From NCBI GenBank assembly GCA_964007475.1, contig OZ023273.1, forward strand, positions 38,751,525 through 38,815,524: 64,000 bases of DNA, read 5' to 3'. The notes under the pieces were generated by a model. The model made no database searches and had not been told where the DNA came from. It saw nothing but the letters and a program-made list of their open reading frames with translations. The DNA comes from Hybos culiciformis (lineage: Eukaryota > Arthropoda > Insecta > Diptera > Hybotidae). The position numbers were made by a program, and so were the translations under genes. Positions 49,987 through 61,002 of the stretch are shown in pieces; position 1 is the stretch's first letter, and every line of letters begins with the position of its first letter.

Positions 49987-50976
49987 TGCCTTGTTTATAG
50001 CTACCACAGTAATATCTTGTTTACACCAAAATGGAATCATACTTTAATCCTACTTTAATCCTATGATTCAAACCGTACGTTTACACCAAAAAAAAGTGGG
50101 ACTTATTTGACATTAAAAAAAATAAAGTTGTACAAAAAATTTACGAATAAAAAATTGATGAAATTAATGATAAAATACCTACCTAAAATTTTAAAATAAA
50201 TAATAAAAAAAAGTTTTCTTTTCTAGTCAATTTCTGTTATGTTAAAGATTGATTAAAAAAAATTTTAATTTTTTCTGAAAATTTTAAAATATTTTTCATT
50301 TTTGTTTGTCAATAAACTATTTTTTATTACAATTGACAAATCAAATTGTCACTTGCCACAAATTTCCATAGAAACACAACTTCGTTTATTGTGCCACAAT
50401 CATATTTAGTAAATTAAGCTATGTTTTATTCCAATTTATTTCAATTCATCCCTGAAATTTTTCTCGGATTGGCCAATCCAACTTCTAATCCGAGAAATTT
50501 TTTTATATGAAAATGCGAGTTTCAATCAGACAAATATCCTATGATTGGTTTCAATCCGCTTTTAATCCCTTGGTGTAAACACCGTATAAAGTAGTTTTTG
50601 GAGGAATGTTTCGGAAACCTATTCACAGCTAATTCTATCTGAAAGTAAAAAATTAACTGCAAAAAATATAAAAAAAAAAAAAAATTTTGACAGGAAAAGG
50701 TATGTGAAAAAATAAATTCAGAAAGGAAGGAAACATAATGAAAAAGAAACAAAAAAATAATTTTGTGAAGTAATGAAATTTTTCAGATAGCAAAAGAAAA
50801 TAAATTTTCTTAATTATTTGAAAATATTTTTAAAAAAATTCTTTTTACGAAAAATAGATAAAATTAATATCTTCATTTTCAGTAAATTTGCTTAAATATA
50901 AATAGAATAATAACAAAGAAAATCGATTTTTACGGTACAATTTTTTAAGATAGGTAAATTAGCTATAAACAAGGCA
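49987..50976. mobile_element. PIF/Harbinger-like MITE 2, interrupted copy
   Basis: Starts TGCCTTGTTTATAGCTACC and ends with the inverse form, CTATAAACAAGGCA; TAA on both flanks (49984-49986, 50977-50979). Its body matches the uninterrupted copy at 59014-59439 except for a 574-base insertion (50013-50586). Total 990 bases. Confidence 0.88.
50013..50586. mobile_element. PIF/Harbinger-like MITE 3, nested
   Basis: Ends TATCTTGTTTACACCAA and the inverse of TACGGTGTTTACACCAA, flanked by TAA (50010-50012 and 50587-50589). It interrupts MITE 2, and the empty site is preserved in the copy at 59014-59439 (CAGTAAAGTA). 574 bases, with inner subterminal repeats of the GTTTACACCAA word. Confidence 0.85.
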
Positions 50977-51345
50977 TAAATTTAGTGGCTTCTCCACATA
51001 AAAATTTACATAAAAATTTTTAAGATGAAAACATTCCGTAAAATTTTTATTTCGTGTTTTTTTTTAGTTAATTTTGTAAAAATTACATAATTTCATACAA
51101 GAAATATGAGAGAGAATTTTACATTACATGTTATTTATGATGAATTAGTACTTTGCAGAAATTTAAAGTGTAAGGAAATACATGAGAGAAAAAGGGAAGG
51201 ATAACATATGTCGTTAACGTTTCATTTCATATCTATTATACTGATACAGGAATTTATGATCGATGATCGAGTCCATTTTTAAATTCTTGTAGGTATTAAA
51301 TTTAAATATATGTAATAATGATATTGATATTGCTAATCATAATTA

Positions 51346-51788
51346 AGCTTTATTTACATGCATCGAGCAAACACAATTTGCTGTAGAACCAGCAAAATTT
51401 TTACGTCAAAAAATTTGAAATGAATTTATAGCAAAATAATTTTGAATTTAAAAACAGTATTAAATTTTTGAAAAAAAAAATAAATAAATAAACAATTACC
51501 TTAAAACCAAATTTTAATTAATTTTTTTTGAATATTTTGATTGTTATCAAAAAAGAATTTGTCAAAAAAAAGCAAATATTTTATAGTTGAAAAAAATATA
51601 CTTGAGAAAGTATATTTTTATAGCAGCATTTTTATTATTGTAAAAACAATTTTCGGAAATGCTATAATGCTGCCATAAAAGCACGTTATCTACTTTCTCT
51701 TTCGGACACATGAAATTTTTATATGAAAATTGTCTGACTCTCTATTTTTCCAGCAAAATTTATTTGCTCGATGCATGTAAATCCAGCT
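51346..51788. mobile_element. PIF/Harbinger-like MITE 4
   Basis: Terminal inverted repeats of 26 bases with two mismatches, AGCTTTATTTACATGCATCG at the left, flanked by TTA (51343-51345 and 51789-51791). The TIR shares GCTGGxTTTACATGC with MITE 1, so the two are related. The body has a second internal inverted repeat around 51580-51710 (GAGAAAGTA ... TACTTTCTC). 443 bases. Confidence 0.85.
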
Positions 51789-52628
51789 TTACCTACATAA
51801 AATATTTTAATTCAAATTATTAAGATAATTTTTGACAGCTGAAAATAACTGACTTTGAAAATATACTTTTTTTCACTCTTGGTGTTTATATTCCATGCTT
51901 TCTTAAAACTAGTACAGCAAAATAAAATCCAAGCCGTTCTGTTTGCAGTACCAAACGCGTCATTCTTGTTCAAAAATTCAAAGTGATAGGACGTGATTTT
52001 TCTTTAAATACTGAGAAAAAAAAATAGTAATAATTTTCAATTTTATAACAAACTTAAAATAGGTAAAGAAAATAATATTTTTTTTTTTTTTATATTAATT
52101 AAAATCAATTGAGTTAATAAATAATTAATAAAATAAAACTATAGTTACCTGAAAATTAATAAATAAAATTTCTAAAAACTGCGGATTGTAGTTTTCGAAA
52201 ATTTCAAAATGGCCGAATATTGATTTTTCTCTAAATTTAGCAAAAAAAAAAAAAATTTCCCTTTATTTTTTCAAATCAATATTTCGAAAAATTTTTGTTT
52301 TCAAAATAAAAACAAATATTTTTTAGAATAATTTTATAAATTATATTTTTTTATATTACTCAATTAATTAATCGATTATTATAAATTTATAAGTACAAAA
52401 ATCTATATTGATTTTTTTTCAATTTTGTTCGCCATATTTGTTAAAAAAAAAATTTTATTAAGTTTTTTTTTTTCTAGAAAACTAATCTCTCCCTGGCATC
52501 GGAAACTATGGTGTGTATGTGTTAAACAAAAGTGGAGAAATTTATTTTACAGGGAGATTAATTGAAAAATTAATACCAAAAAAAAAAAAAAAAATACCAA
52601 GCGCCGCCGCCGTTTGTTTTTAATTTAA

Positions 52629-52649
52629 ATGAAAAATGGCGGACGATGA
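52629..52649 (+). promoter_or_regulatory. Overlapping upstream ORF at mod(mdg4) start
   Basis: ATG at 52629 opens a six-codon frame (MKNGGR) ending in TGA at 52647-52649, which overlaps the main ATG at 52636 in another frame. The main start has an A at -3 and G at +4 and should be reached by leaky scanning. Confidence 0.55.
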
Positions 52650-55360
52650 ACAATTTTCATTATGTTGGAATAATTTTAATACCAATTTATCGGCTGGTTT
52701 TCATGAATCTTTATGCAGAGGTGATTTGGTTGATGTAACTTTAGCTGCCGAAGGACAATTTATAAAAGCACATCGATTAGTTTTATCAGTATGCTCACCA
52801 TATTTCCGAAAAATGTTTACACAAATGCCAACAAATCAGCATGCGTTTGGTAAGTTGTTACTTTAGATTTAATTGCTGTTGTAGGCTTAAATTTTGCTAT
52901 TTTCGTTTCTATTAGCATTCTAAAAAAAAAGCCTACAGGTAAATGTGCCTGCCTATCTAGGGTATATCTACTACTATCTTACCTATTGTCTTTTTCAAAG
53001 TACCTTGGTAAATAAATATCAAGATTGGTATATAAGTATCAGCCTACTTATCTAAAAAAAAACGTCGTCCCGCGTTTTACTTAATTTTTTACCTACAACC
53101 TACCTATCTATGCATATTTACAAATATCAAGAAAAAAAGACTTATTTGGTAGGAATTAAAATAAACGAAAACGTTTGAGGGGGGCCATATCTCTGAAACG
53201 GTTTTAGGATTTGGGGGTTTGGCACCGCCTCTTTTCAGCCAAAACGGTAGGGATCTGCACTTACGTCATCCACCTACTAAAAGTACGAAATATCAGACAT
53301 AACTGAGCGTGAGCCTAAGGTGTAGGTAGGTTGTTGGTTTTTTCAACCTAGTTACCAACCTAACCTTATCTAAATTTTTAATAGCCTACCTATATATGGG
53401 TTCCTATTTAAGTCTTGTTTTTGATACCATATAGAAGATACATTTATTTATTCGTTTTATCAAATTTCTAAAAAAAAATTTTTTCTTTAATATCCTTTTT
53501 TTAATTGCAGTATTTTTAAAAGATGTAAGTCATTGTGCGTTAAAAGATTTAATTCAATTTATGTATTGTGGTGAAGTTAATGTTAAACAAGACGCATTAC
53601 CTGCATTTATTAGTACAGCTGAAGCGTTACAAATAAAAGGTTTAACAGATGTAAGTACAAATATCTTGTTTACAGCTATTAATTATAGAAAATTAAAAAG
53701 TATTTACTTAGTACCTAACTATACCTAATACATACTACTGAAAAATAAATAAATACAAAGAAAATTAGATGAAAATATTACTTAGTTACAGCATATGATC
53801 TTCTGAATAAGATACCTATGGATAGGTAGTTTAAATTTAAGATTTCACACCAATCAGAAAAATTTTTTTTTTCTAGATAGACAACTTGCCTAGTTATTTT
53901 ATTTTTTGTCAAATATTACATTATCCAAGTTTCAACATACCTAATTAAAAATATTTGAGGGGAATAGACATAGGATAAAGTTTTTTTTCTTCTTTTTTTC
54001 CCCTCTACACTTTGCTTCAGAATCACACACAACAGTGTTTTTTTTTTTTGTGATTGTTCTGATATTTATTTCGTAGGTATAATATAGCATATTATATGCT
54101 GCAACATTTTTTTCATCAACGCATTCGCATATATACCTTCATATTTTTTTTGCCATGAAAAACATAAATAGAAGATATTATTAAAAAAAAATATGTAAGT
54201 ATTTGTAACTTAAAAGTAATGAAATATCGATAGATAGAAGGAAATGCATTGTTGCCACAATGACCTTTAAACTCAAATTTTTTTTTTTTTGTGTCAAAGA
54301 AAAAACCAAATTTGATATTCCTACACCCTCTGGACAGTTATAATGAGTTACGATCAAACTTAAAAATCTTACGAAAATCCTATTTTCCTTTCTAATCCAG
54401 TTAATTTAGTAATGAATTTCATGAAAATAGAATTTTCGTTTGATGCTTTCGTAGGGCAGTTTATATAATACTAATCCAAGAGTTTAATTTCAATTGATTT
54501 AAACTATGAATTTAGTCCAATATTTGTAGTAGTAGACTCTTTGACTAGGTACATAAATATTAATAATAATTAATAGACAATTTTTTTTTATTAATTTAAG
54601 GGTGATCCTGCACCATCACAATCTCCAGCTAAACCTTCTACACCAGCACCTTCACATCAAATACCTGCACAGCCATCAATAGTTACATCACCGCGAGTGA
54701 AACCTCAACAACAAAGAACAACTAGTAATGTAAGACAACAAACCCAATATAAAATTGAGTCTGATGATAGTGAAAAACAAACTCAAATAGTTTTACAAGC
54801 CACAACACCGGTTGTATCGACGCAACAACAATCCCAGCCCCAAACAATTCAAGTACAACTTCAACCACAGCACACTGTACAAATTCATTCAACAACAGCA
54901 ACAGCAGCAGTAACGCAAAAACGTCAAGCTCAAAAAAGTATTTCCGCACATCAATCTAAGCGGACGAAAATAATACAAGCTGATCCATTAGATAGCTCTG
55001 AACCAACTCAAATCACCGTACAAACCATTACAGAAAGTAAATCAGCTGGTAGTGATGGAGAATATATTGATTTGCCTATGGAACTACCCACTAAATCAGA
55101 ACCTGAATATGCCGAAGAGGCTGGTGAAGTTGAAACAGTAGAACAAGAAGCTTCATATGTTGAAGATGATTCCTATGGTGATATGAAATATGATGAAAGT
55201 TATTTTACTGAAAATGATGATGCAGGTGGTCCAACTAGTAGTGGTGCAGCAACATCGGCTGCAACCACCGTGCCAACTCAAACAATAAAACAACAAACAC
55301 AATCATTTTCAGAATCGTTCGTTGGTGATGCTGGTGACCAATCCGCAACTGAAGCACAAG
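52636..55360 (+). CDS. mod(mdg4): mod(mdg4) BTB protein, common 5' exons (partial)
   Basis: Three exons join in frame: 52636-52849, 53511-53650 and 54601-55360. They give 371 complete codons and end at a GTTAGT donor in phase 1, so the gene continues beyond. The first 118 residues form a BTB/POZ domain ([66 protein letters not shown]), almost the text of Drosophila Mod(mdg4). A Pro/Gln/Thr-rich common region and an acidic segment ([15 protein letters not shown]) follow. Family knowledge: Mod(mdg4) makes many isoforms by joining this common part to alternative C-terminal exons with FLYWCH zinc fingers, in flies partly by trans-splicing; isoforms act in insulators, apoptosis and meiosis. No FLYWCH exon is visible on either strand in the remaining 8.6 kb. 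Confidence 0.93.
53165..53275. repeat. Transposon fragment in mod(mdg4) intron 1
   Basis: A short GC-richer piece with CATATCTCTGAAACGG, GGGGGTTTGGCACCGCCTC and a CTTACGTCATCCACCTAC tail. It matches the core of the dispersed palindromic family at 34.7 and 61-64 kb. Confidence 0.6.
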
Positions 55361-58300
55361 GTTAGTTACATAATTCTATGGTGACAAAAACTGTTTGGGA
55401 AGTAATGATTTAATAATCTCTTAATTTTTTTTTTATTGTAAATGAATATTTTACCAGAAAAAATTTGTTTTAATCTAATTAGAAATTAATGAGATGATTT
55501 TTTTTTTTTTTCCAAAATATTTAAAAATTAAATATGAATTTGGATAACTTTATTATATGTATTTGAAATAAGTGTACTGAGAAAAATGTTTGGAATCAAT
55601 TTAATAGTAATTGTTAGTTTCTTTTAGTTTCATATTGGTAAAAAATGTTCATTGCAGTAAAAAAAAAAATTACTTCCTTTAAATTAATTTAAGAAAGATC
55701 ATTATTTGTTATTTCCATAATATTTTTTAATTATAAAATTACTAAATAATCAAAACACCTTACCACTTATTCACTTTATAATGTTTATAAAATTGTGATC
55801 TATCTTAAAATAATTTTGTTGAATTATTTTTAAGTTAATTTAAGTTGATATTTATTGAATACATAAATTTTAGATATTTATATCGTTTAAAGATAACATT
55901 TGATTCTTGTGGTCTTTATAAATAACTCATGAATATTTTTGTAACAAAAAATATTAAAAACAAGATTCTCAAGATCAAATGGATATCATATTTTCGGAAA
56001 TATTCGATTCGGATTTTAAGTTTGTCTAATTTTGTTCCGGAGATATTTTAGGAGGTAAGTATGTATAACATTTTAGTGGAAGTAATACGGAAACAAAAAA
56101 TTTCGGTGAACTTGAAATTAATGGAAAATTTTCCCAGAATTAAAAAAAAAATTGATTAGTAATTCAAGTTGTTAAGAGAATATTATTTTCTGTAATAAAT
56201 TTACATCCGTCCTTGCATTTTTTTTTGATAAAATTGTTAATTGTGATTTCACAGAAAATGTTTTATTATTCTGATTCTAATTTACATTAGTTGCTATATT
56301 ACATTATATATTAGTAATATAAATTGAATTTTACTTATTTAAATTTTTTTTAAATAACTAGCTCCTTTGGCATATTTTGCTACAGCTTAAAAAAAGTATA
56401 CATTATAAAAATAAGAGAAAAGGGGATAAAAAAAAAATATTTCGGTTTTCGTATTCCACTAAAATTTTATTTAGCTCCTGGAATAAAATTTCGTGTTAAA
56501 ATTAAAAAAAAAAAATTATAAAAACAGAAAGAAATAAATGAACCATCCATCACCAGCACAAAATTTATTATGAACAATGATGGTACAATGGAAATTTTTT
56601 CGATGGACCAACTGTTGTCAATACTGCTCCAAAAGAATTCTATAGAAAATTCCTCAGAATTTTTTTGGTATTAAGAAAATAAAACTTATAGGTGGGTATT
56701 ATTTTTAATATTTTACAAATAAAATTAGTATTAGTTTTCTGAATTTTTTTTTTGATTTTTTTTTTTCCAATATACTGGAATTTATGCCGTTGAGTTCAGT
56801 AAATTGCTAAAAAGAATCAAAAATTTTTATTTATATATCTTTTTTAAGTCGGAAAGTTTTTTACGTACCGTGTCCCTAAGTTATCAGTTAAAAAAAAATA
56901 CTTTCAAAAAATAAAAATTTAATTATCAAAAATTTATTTTTTTAATGACATTAATTAACTTAATATGAAGATAAATTTAAAGTATTAATCTAATATATTT
57001 TAGTATTAATTTGTGTGAATTTGTATACTATTTCTTTAATTAAAAAAAGGTAAGTAAGTATTTTTAAAATAAAAGTTATAAGGATTAATAGATTATATTT
57101 TTTTTCCATACAAAACTAAACATTACAAACATTTTAGATACCAAACTTGCATAAAAAACATTGTGGGCTATATATTTTGATTTTTATTTAATTCTGGAAA
57201 GATCGAAATAAGTAATTTTTTTTTTTTTATAAAAATCATCTGTATCCCTCATTTTAATTCGAGTGAAATTGAAAATGCATACCTTCGGAGAAACTCACGG
57301 AATTGTAATTCCATGATTTTAGTCAGAAAACAAAAGAGAAATCATATAAATATTTTGATATATGTGTAATTAATTTAATAATTATAATGTGCTAAAATTG
57401 ATAAATTTATTGAGTTGAACAAATTAAAAATTACGAAAAAAGTTTTTTTTTCTTTAGAAAATGTGATCAAATTCAAAATCGATAAAAATGATGGACTCAG
57501 TCAAACTCATTCTGTGGGTTTTGCCAACGATAGTAATTCATTGAATTTTATCAAAATAGAATGATAATAGTTAAATACCGTAATAAGATTGTTCGATCTT
57601 AATTCGTAATAATCTGCAGCACGTTTTTTTTCATCTGTACTTTTCCATTTGAACTATTTTTAGAGTTTCTGGTTCATGGTTTAAAAAATCAGGAACCATG
57701 TCGTTGAAAGACATGAAATTTTAATATGATCGCAAATTTTTTCTGTACACCACTGCAAACTATTTATTAAAAAAATGTTCTGTACATGTATATAATGTGT
57801 TTGCTAAAGACGTAATTAACCATAGATATGTACATAGTAAAAAATTGCAAGTGTTTTTTTAAACTGTAAAGGCAGTTTCCTTTTAAATTTCAGAGACTAA
57901 ACTTTTAGTTTCTATTCCAATATGTCTAACGCGCATCATGAAAAAAAGATTTTGTTATTAGCAAAAAAACAAATTTAATTCATTTTTTTGACAGTCCCTC
58001 CGTGTCAAGCGACAGAGTCACATTCAATTTTTATTTCCATTGAAATTTGTAGAAAAATTAATAAATTTAAAAGTTATTTGAGCTGTATAATATTAATTAA
58101 TAAAAATGTGTAGATAAAATTTCCACTTTTCGGAATATCACAGTGCAGCAGCTTTTCTCATTGTAAAAATATTTGCCTGCATTATTTTATCGACAGAAAT
58201 ATTCAAAATAGAAAAATGTATCATGTTCGTTATGTACTTTTACCAAATATCAGGTTTAAAAATACATGGCAGATATTCATACATTTTTTATTTTCAATTA

Positions 58301-59010
58301 TTTCTGATGAGAAAATTATGCAAGGAAATATTTTTATATATGTAGATAATTGTTGCACAATGATATTCCGCAGATGTCTGAATTTTCTCGATCCATTTTT
58401 ATTAAATAAAATTACAGCTCTCGAATTAATCAATTTTCATACAAATTTCAATGGAATAAAAATTTTATGTGACTATCATAATTATAATAAAAACAAGTGA
58501 ATATTGTTAGCTTAACAGCGGTAGGACTATGATGTTGAATTAAAAGGCTAATTAAAACATGAACTAAAATAATATTTTAGGAACAAGTTAAGCTCAGCTC
58601 CTTAGTTCAACATGGGTAGATAGGAACAATTTGATTAGATTTGGAAATTGTTAGAATTTTTTTTTATATTACCGAACCGTTGTAATTAGAGTGAAAAATT
58701 TTATTTTTTTTTTCACTCTTTCATCACTTCCTTCTTCGCAAAGGAACTAAAAAATAAATAAATAAAAATCGCTCTTCGGGAACGCAATTTAAATTTTTTT
58801 TTTGCTCCCAAAATAAAAATAAAATAATCGAAAAAATAACACTCTTAGGGATGGAATATTTTTGTTAATTTTTTCACTACTTATTAGAACATTTTGTTAG
58901 ATAGAGAAATAAAATAAAAAAATTTTCGATCTTTCCTAGGCATAGAAAAGAGAAACGGGAAAAATATCACTCTTTGGGAACGAAATTATTTATTTTTATT
59001 TTTTCGTCCC
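55361..59010. other. mod(mdg4) intron or downstream region
   Basis: Very A+T-rich with many homopolymers. I see no exon, no FLYWCH signature (F...G..Y...C....C...H) and no named repeat. If the gene's variable exons lie downstream, this is intron. Confidence 0.5.
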
Positions 59011-59013
59011 TAA

Positions 59014-59439
59014 TGCCTTGTTTATAGGTACCACAGTAAAGTAATTTTTGGAGGAATGTTCCGGAAACTTATTCACAGCTAATTTTATCTGAAAGTAAAA
59101 AATCAACTGCATAAAATATAAAAAAAATATAAATATTAATCATCTGAAAATTTTGACAGGAAAATGTATCTGAAAAAAAATTCAGATAGGAAGGAAACGT
59201 AATGAAAAAGAATCAAAAAAAATTTTTGTGAAGTAATGAAATTTTTCAGATAGCAAAAGAAAATAAATTTTCTTAATTATTTGAAAATATTTTAAAAAAA
59301 ATTCTTTTTACGAAAAATAGATAAAATTAATATCTTCATTTTCAGTAAATTTGCTTAAATATAAATAGAATATAACATAGAAAATCGATTTTTACGGTAC
59401 CATTTTTTTCAGATAGGTAAAGTAGCTATAAACAAGGCA
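59014..59439. mobile_element. PIF/Harbinger-like MITE 2, intact copy
   Basis: TGCCTTGTTTATAGGTACC at the left and AGCTATAAACAAGGCA at the right, flanked by TAA (59011-59013 and 59440-59442). It is the uninterrupted sister of the element at 49987-50976. 426 bases, no coding. Confidence 0.88.
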
Positions 59440-59880
59440 TAAAGCCGGAATGTCGTTAAAACAGATTTTAGCAACAGAAACAGAATCCCATACATTTGAA
59501 CAGAATTTATTCTGCGACAGAATTTTACAACAGAATTTAGCGACAGAAAAATTCATTCTGTCCACAAAATTTGAATAACCTCAAACGAGGTTATTTTCTG
59601 CCAGAATGTCAATTGAATTTAATTAATTTTTTTTGAAGTTAATACTTTAGGCGCGTTGTATTAATGAGTAATTCTGTAGGGGGTAAAAATTGTTTTACTC
59701 ATTCGAAATTCGAGTTCGAAAAAATCGACAGGCGTACCGTTTGAATACTCAAAAAAATGAGTGGTCCACTCAATAATCAATTGTTATTTATAAAAACAAA
59801 ATAATTTGGCGCGAAAAATTTAAATTCAAATTATTTTTTAAAAATCTTTCGTTTACAAATTATTTAAAATTTTTTTTTTT

Positions 59881-60074
59881 CAAAATAGGTAGCTCTGATT
59901 AAATAAAGATTATCTGACCAAAAATTTGGGTAGGGACTTACGATTAGGGCCTTCCCTGGTTAAAATATGCAAAAAAAAATTTTTTTTCAAAATAGGTAGC
60001 GCCGGTGAAGTAAAGATTTACCTGCCGAAAAATTTTGGGTAGAGAGCTACGGTTAGTTCGTGCCGGCTCAAAAT
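59881..60074. repeat. Tandem 107-bp repeat, second unit interrupted
   Basis: Units start CAAAATAGGTAGC at 59881 and 59988. They share AAATTTxGGGTAG, CGxTTAG and a ...AAAATATxCAAAAAAAAA end. The second unit is interrupted after CTCAAAAT by the hAT-like element and resumes at 60778 (ATTCAAAAAAAAAC). Confidence 0.75.
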
Positions 60075-60769
60075 CAGGGTTGCCAACTCTTGACCGAGGA
60101 AAAACAGGAGAGTTGAAAAAACAAAAAAAATGTAGATAGAAAAATAAAAAAAAAAAAAATAAATAAATAAATATTTGAAATTAAATTAAATTTAACATTC
60201 AAATTAAATAGTGAATTTAAATAATTTTTAAAAAATTCAAAATTTCAACAAAAAAAAAATAATTTCTTTTAACTTTTTTTTTGTTTATCATATGTTAGCG
60301 ACACTTAGTGTTCTAATTTTTAATAAATTCTTCCACAAGAGCGTCTGATAAGGAACTACGTTCCAAGTTCCAATAATAAATTACATTATTATTAACATAA
60401 ACAAACGAAACATAAAATAAACCGCAGATAAAAAAGAATTCAAATTAGAATAAAACTTTATAAAAAGTAATATAAAATAAATACAATAAATAAAAATACA
60501 TAATAATTGAAATTAGAAAAAGATTAGTAAATTAATAAGATCAATTATTTCTTAAAGTTATATAATAACTTTGTTTTGGAACAAATGATACTAAATGAAT
60601 TACAAAGTAAAATGACATCTATTGGTGAATAGCATATGTGAATTTCTATTTTACTTTAAATTTATTAATTTTTAAAAAAACTGGTAAAATTTAAAAAAAA
60701 ACCTGGAGACTGGAGTTTTAGTTGAAAAACTGGAAACTCCAGGGTAAAACATCCCAGTTGGCATCCCTG
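60075..60769. mobile_element. hAT-like element with 8-bp target duplication
   Basis: Starts CAGGGTTGCCAACT and ends with the inverse of CAGGGATGCCAACT. Identical 8-mers CTCAAAAT flank it (60067-60074, 60770-60777). 695 bases, A+T-rich inside, no transposase. The subterminal AGGAG / CTCC blocks are also inverted. Confidence 0.88.
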
Positions 60770-60832
60770 CTCAAAATATTCAAAAAAAAACACACGAAGC
60801 AGTCATAAGAACTGCCGAAAGAATACTTAGAT

Positions 60833-60925
60833 ATAACAGTGGCTACAAATAATTGACTGATGGACTGATTTTTATTTTAGTTTATATTTTGTACTGAGCA
60901 GTTCATCATTTGTAGCCACTGTTAT
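60833..60925. repeat. Short inverted repeat
   Basis: ATAACAGTGGCTACAAAT is perfectly inverted at 60908-60925 around about 57 bases. The CAGTG...CACTG tips look hAT-like, but no 8-bp duplication is present. Confidence 0.75.
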
Positions 60926-61002
60926 TTCATAGTTTAAAGCTAAATCGTTCATTGAGAACAATTTTTGTTTCTGTTTTAAAGGCAGCAATCTCCTGAGATT
61001 CT

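Larger units (their letters stand above)
48961..52628. other. Divergent intergenic region spn-E/mod(mdg4)
   Basis: No gene. Four Harbinger-like MITEs occupy about 1.86 kb of it. The last 150 bases contain the probable mod(mdg4) 5' UTR, with a GCGCCGCCGCCG stretch just before the start. The remainder is A+T-rich. Confidence 0.65.

Noticed and set aside
58216..58500. 94-codon plus-strand frame downstream of mod(mdg4), considered as a variable exon
   Set aside because: No FLYWCH Cys/His pattern, no good acceptor in phase 1 just before it, and mirrored by an antisense frame.
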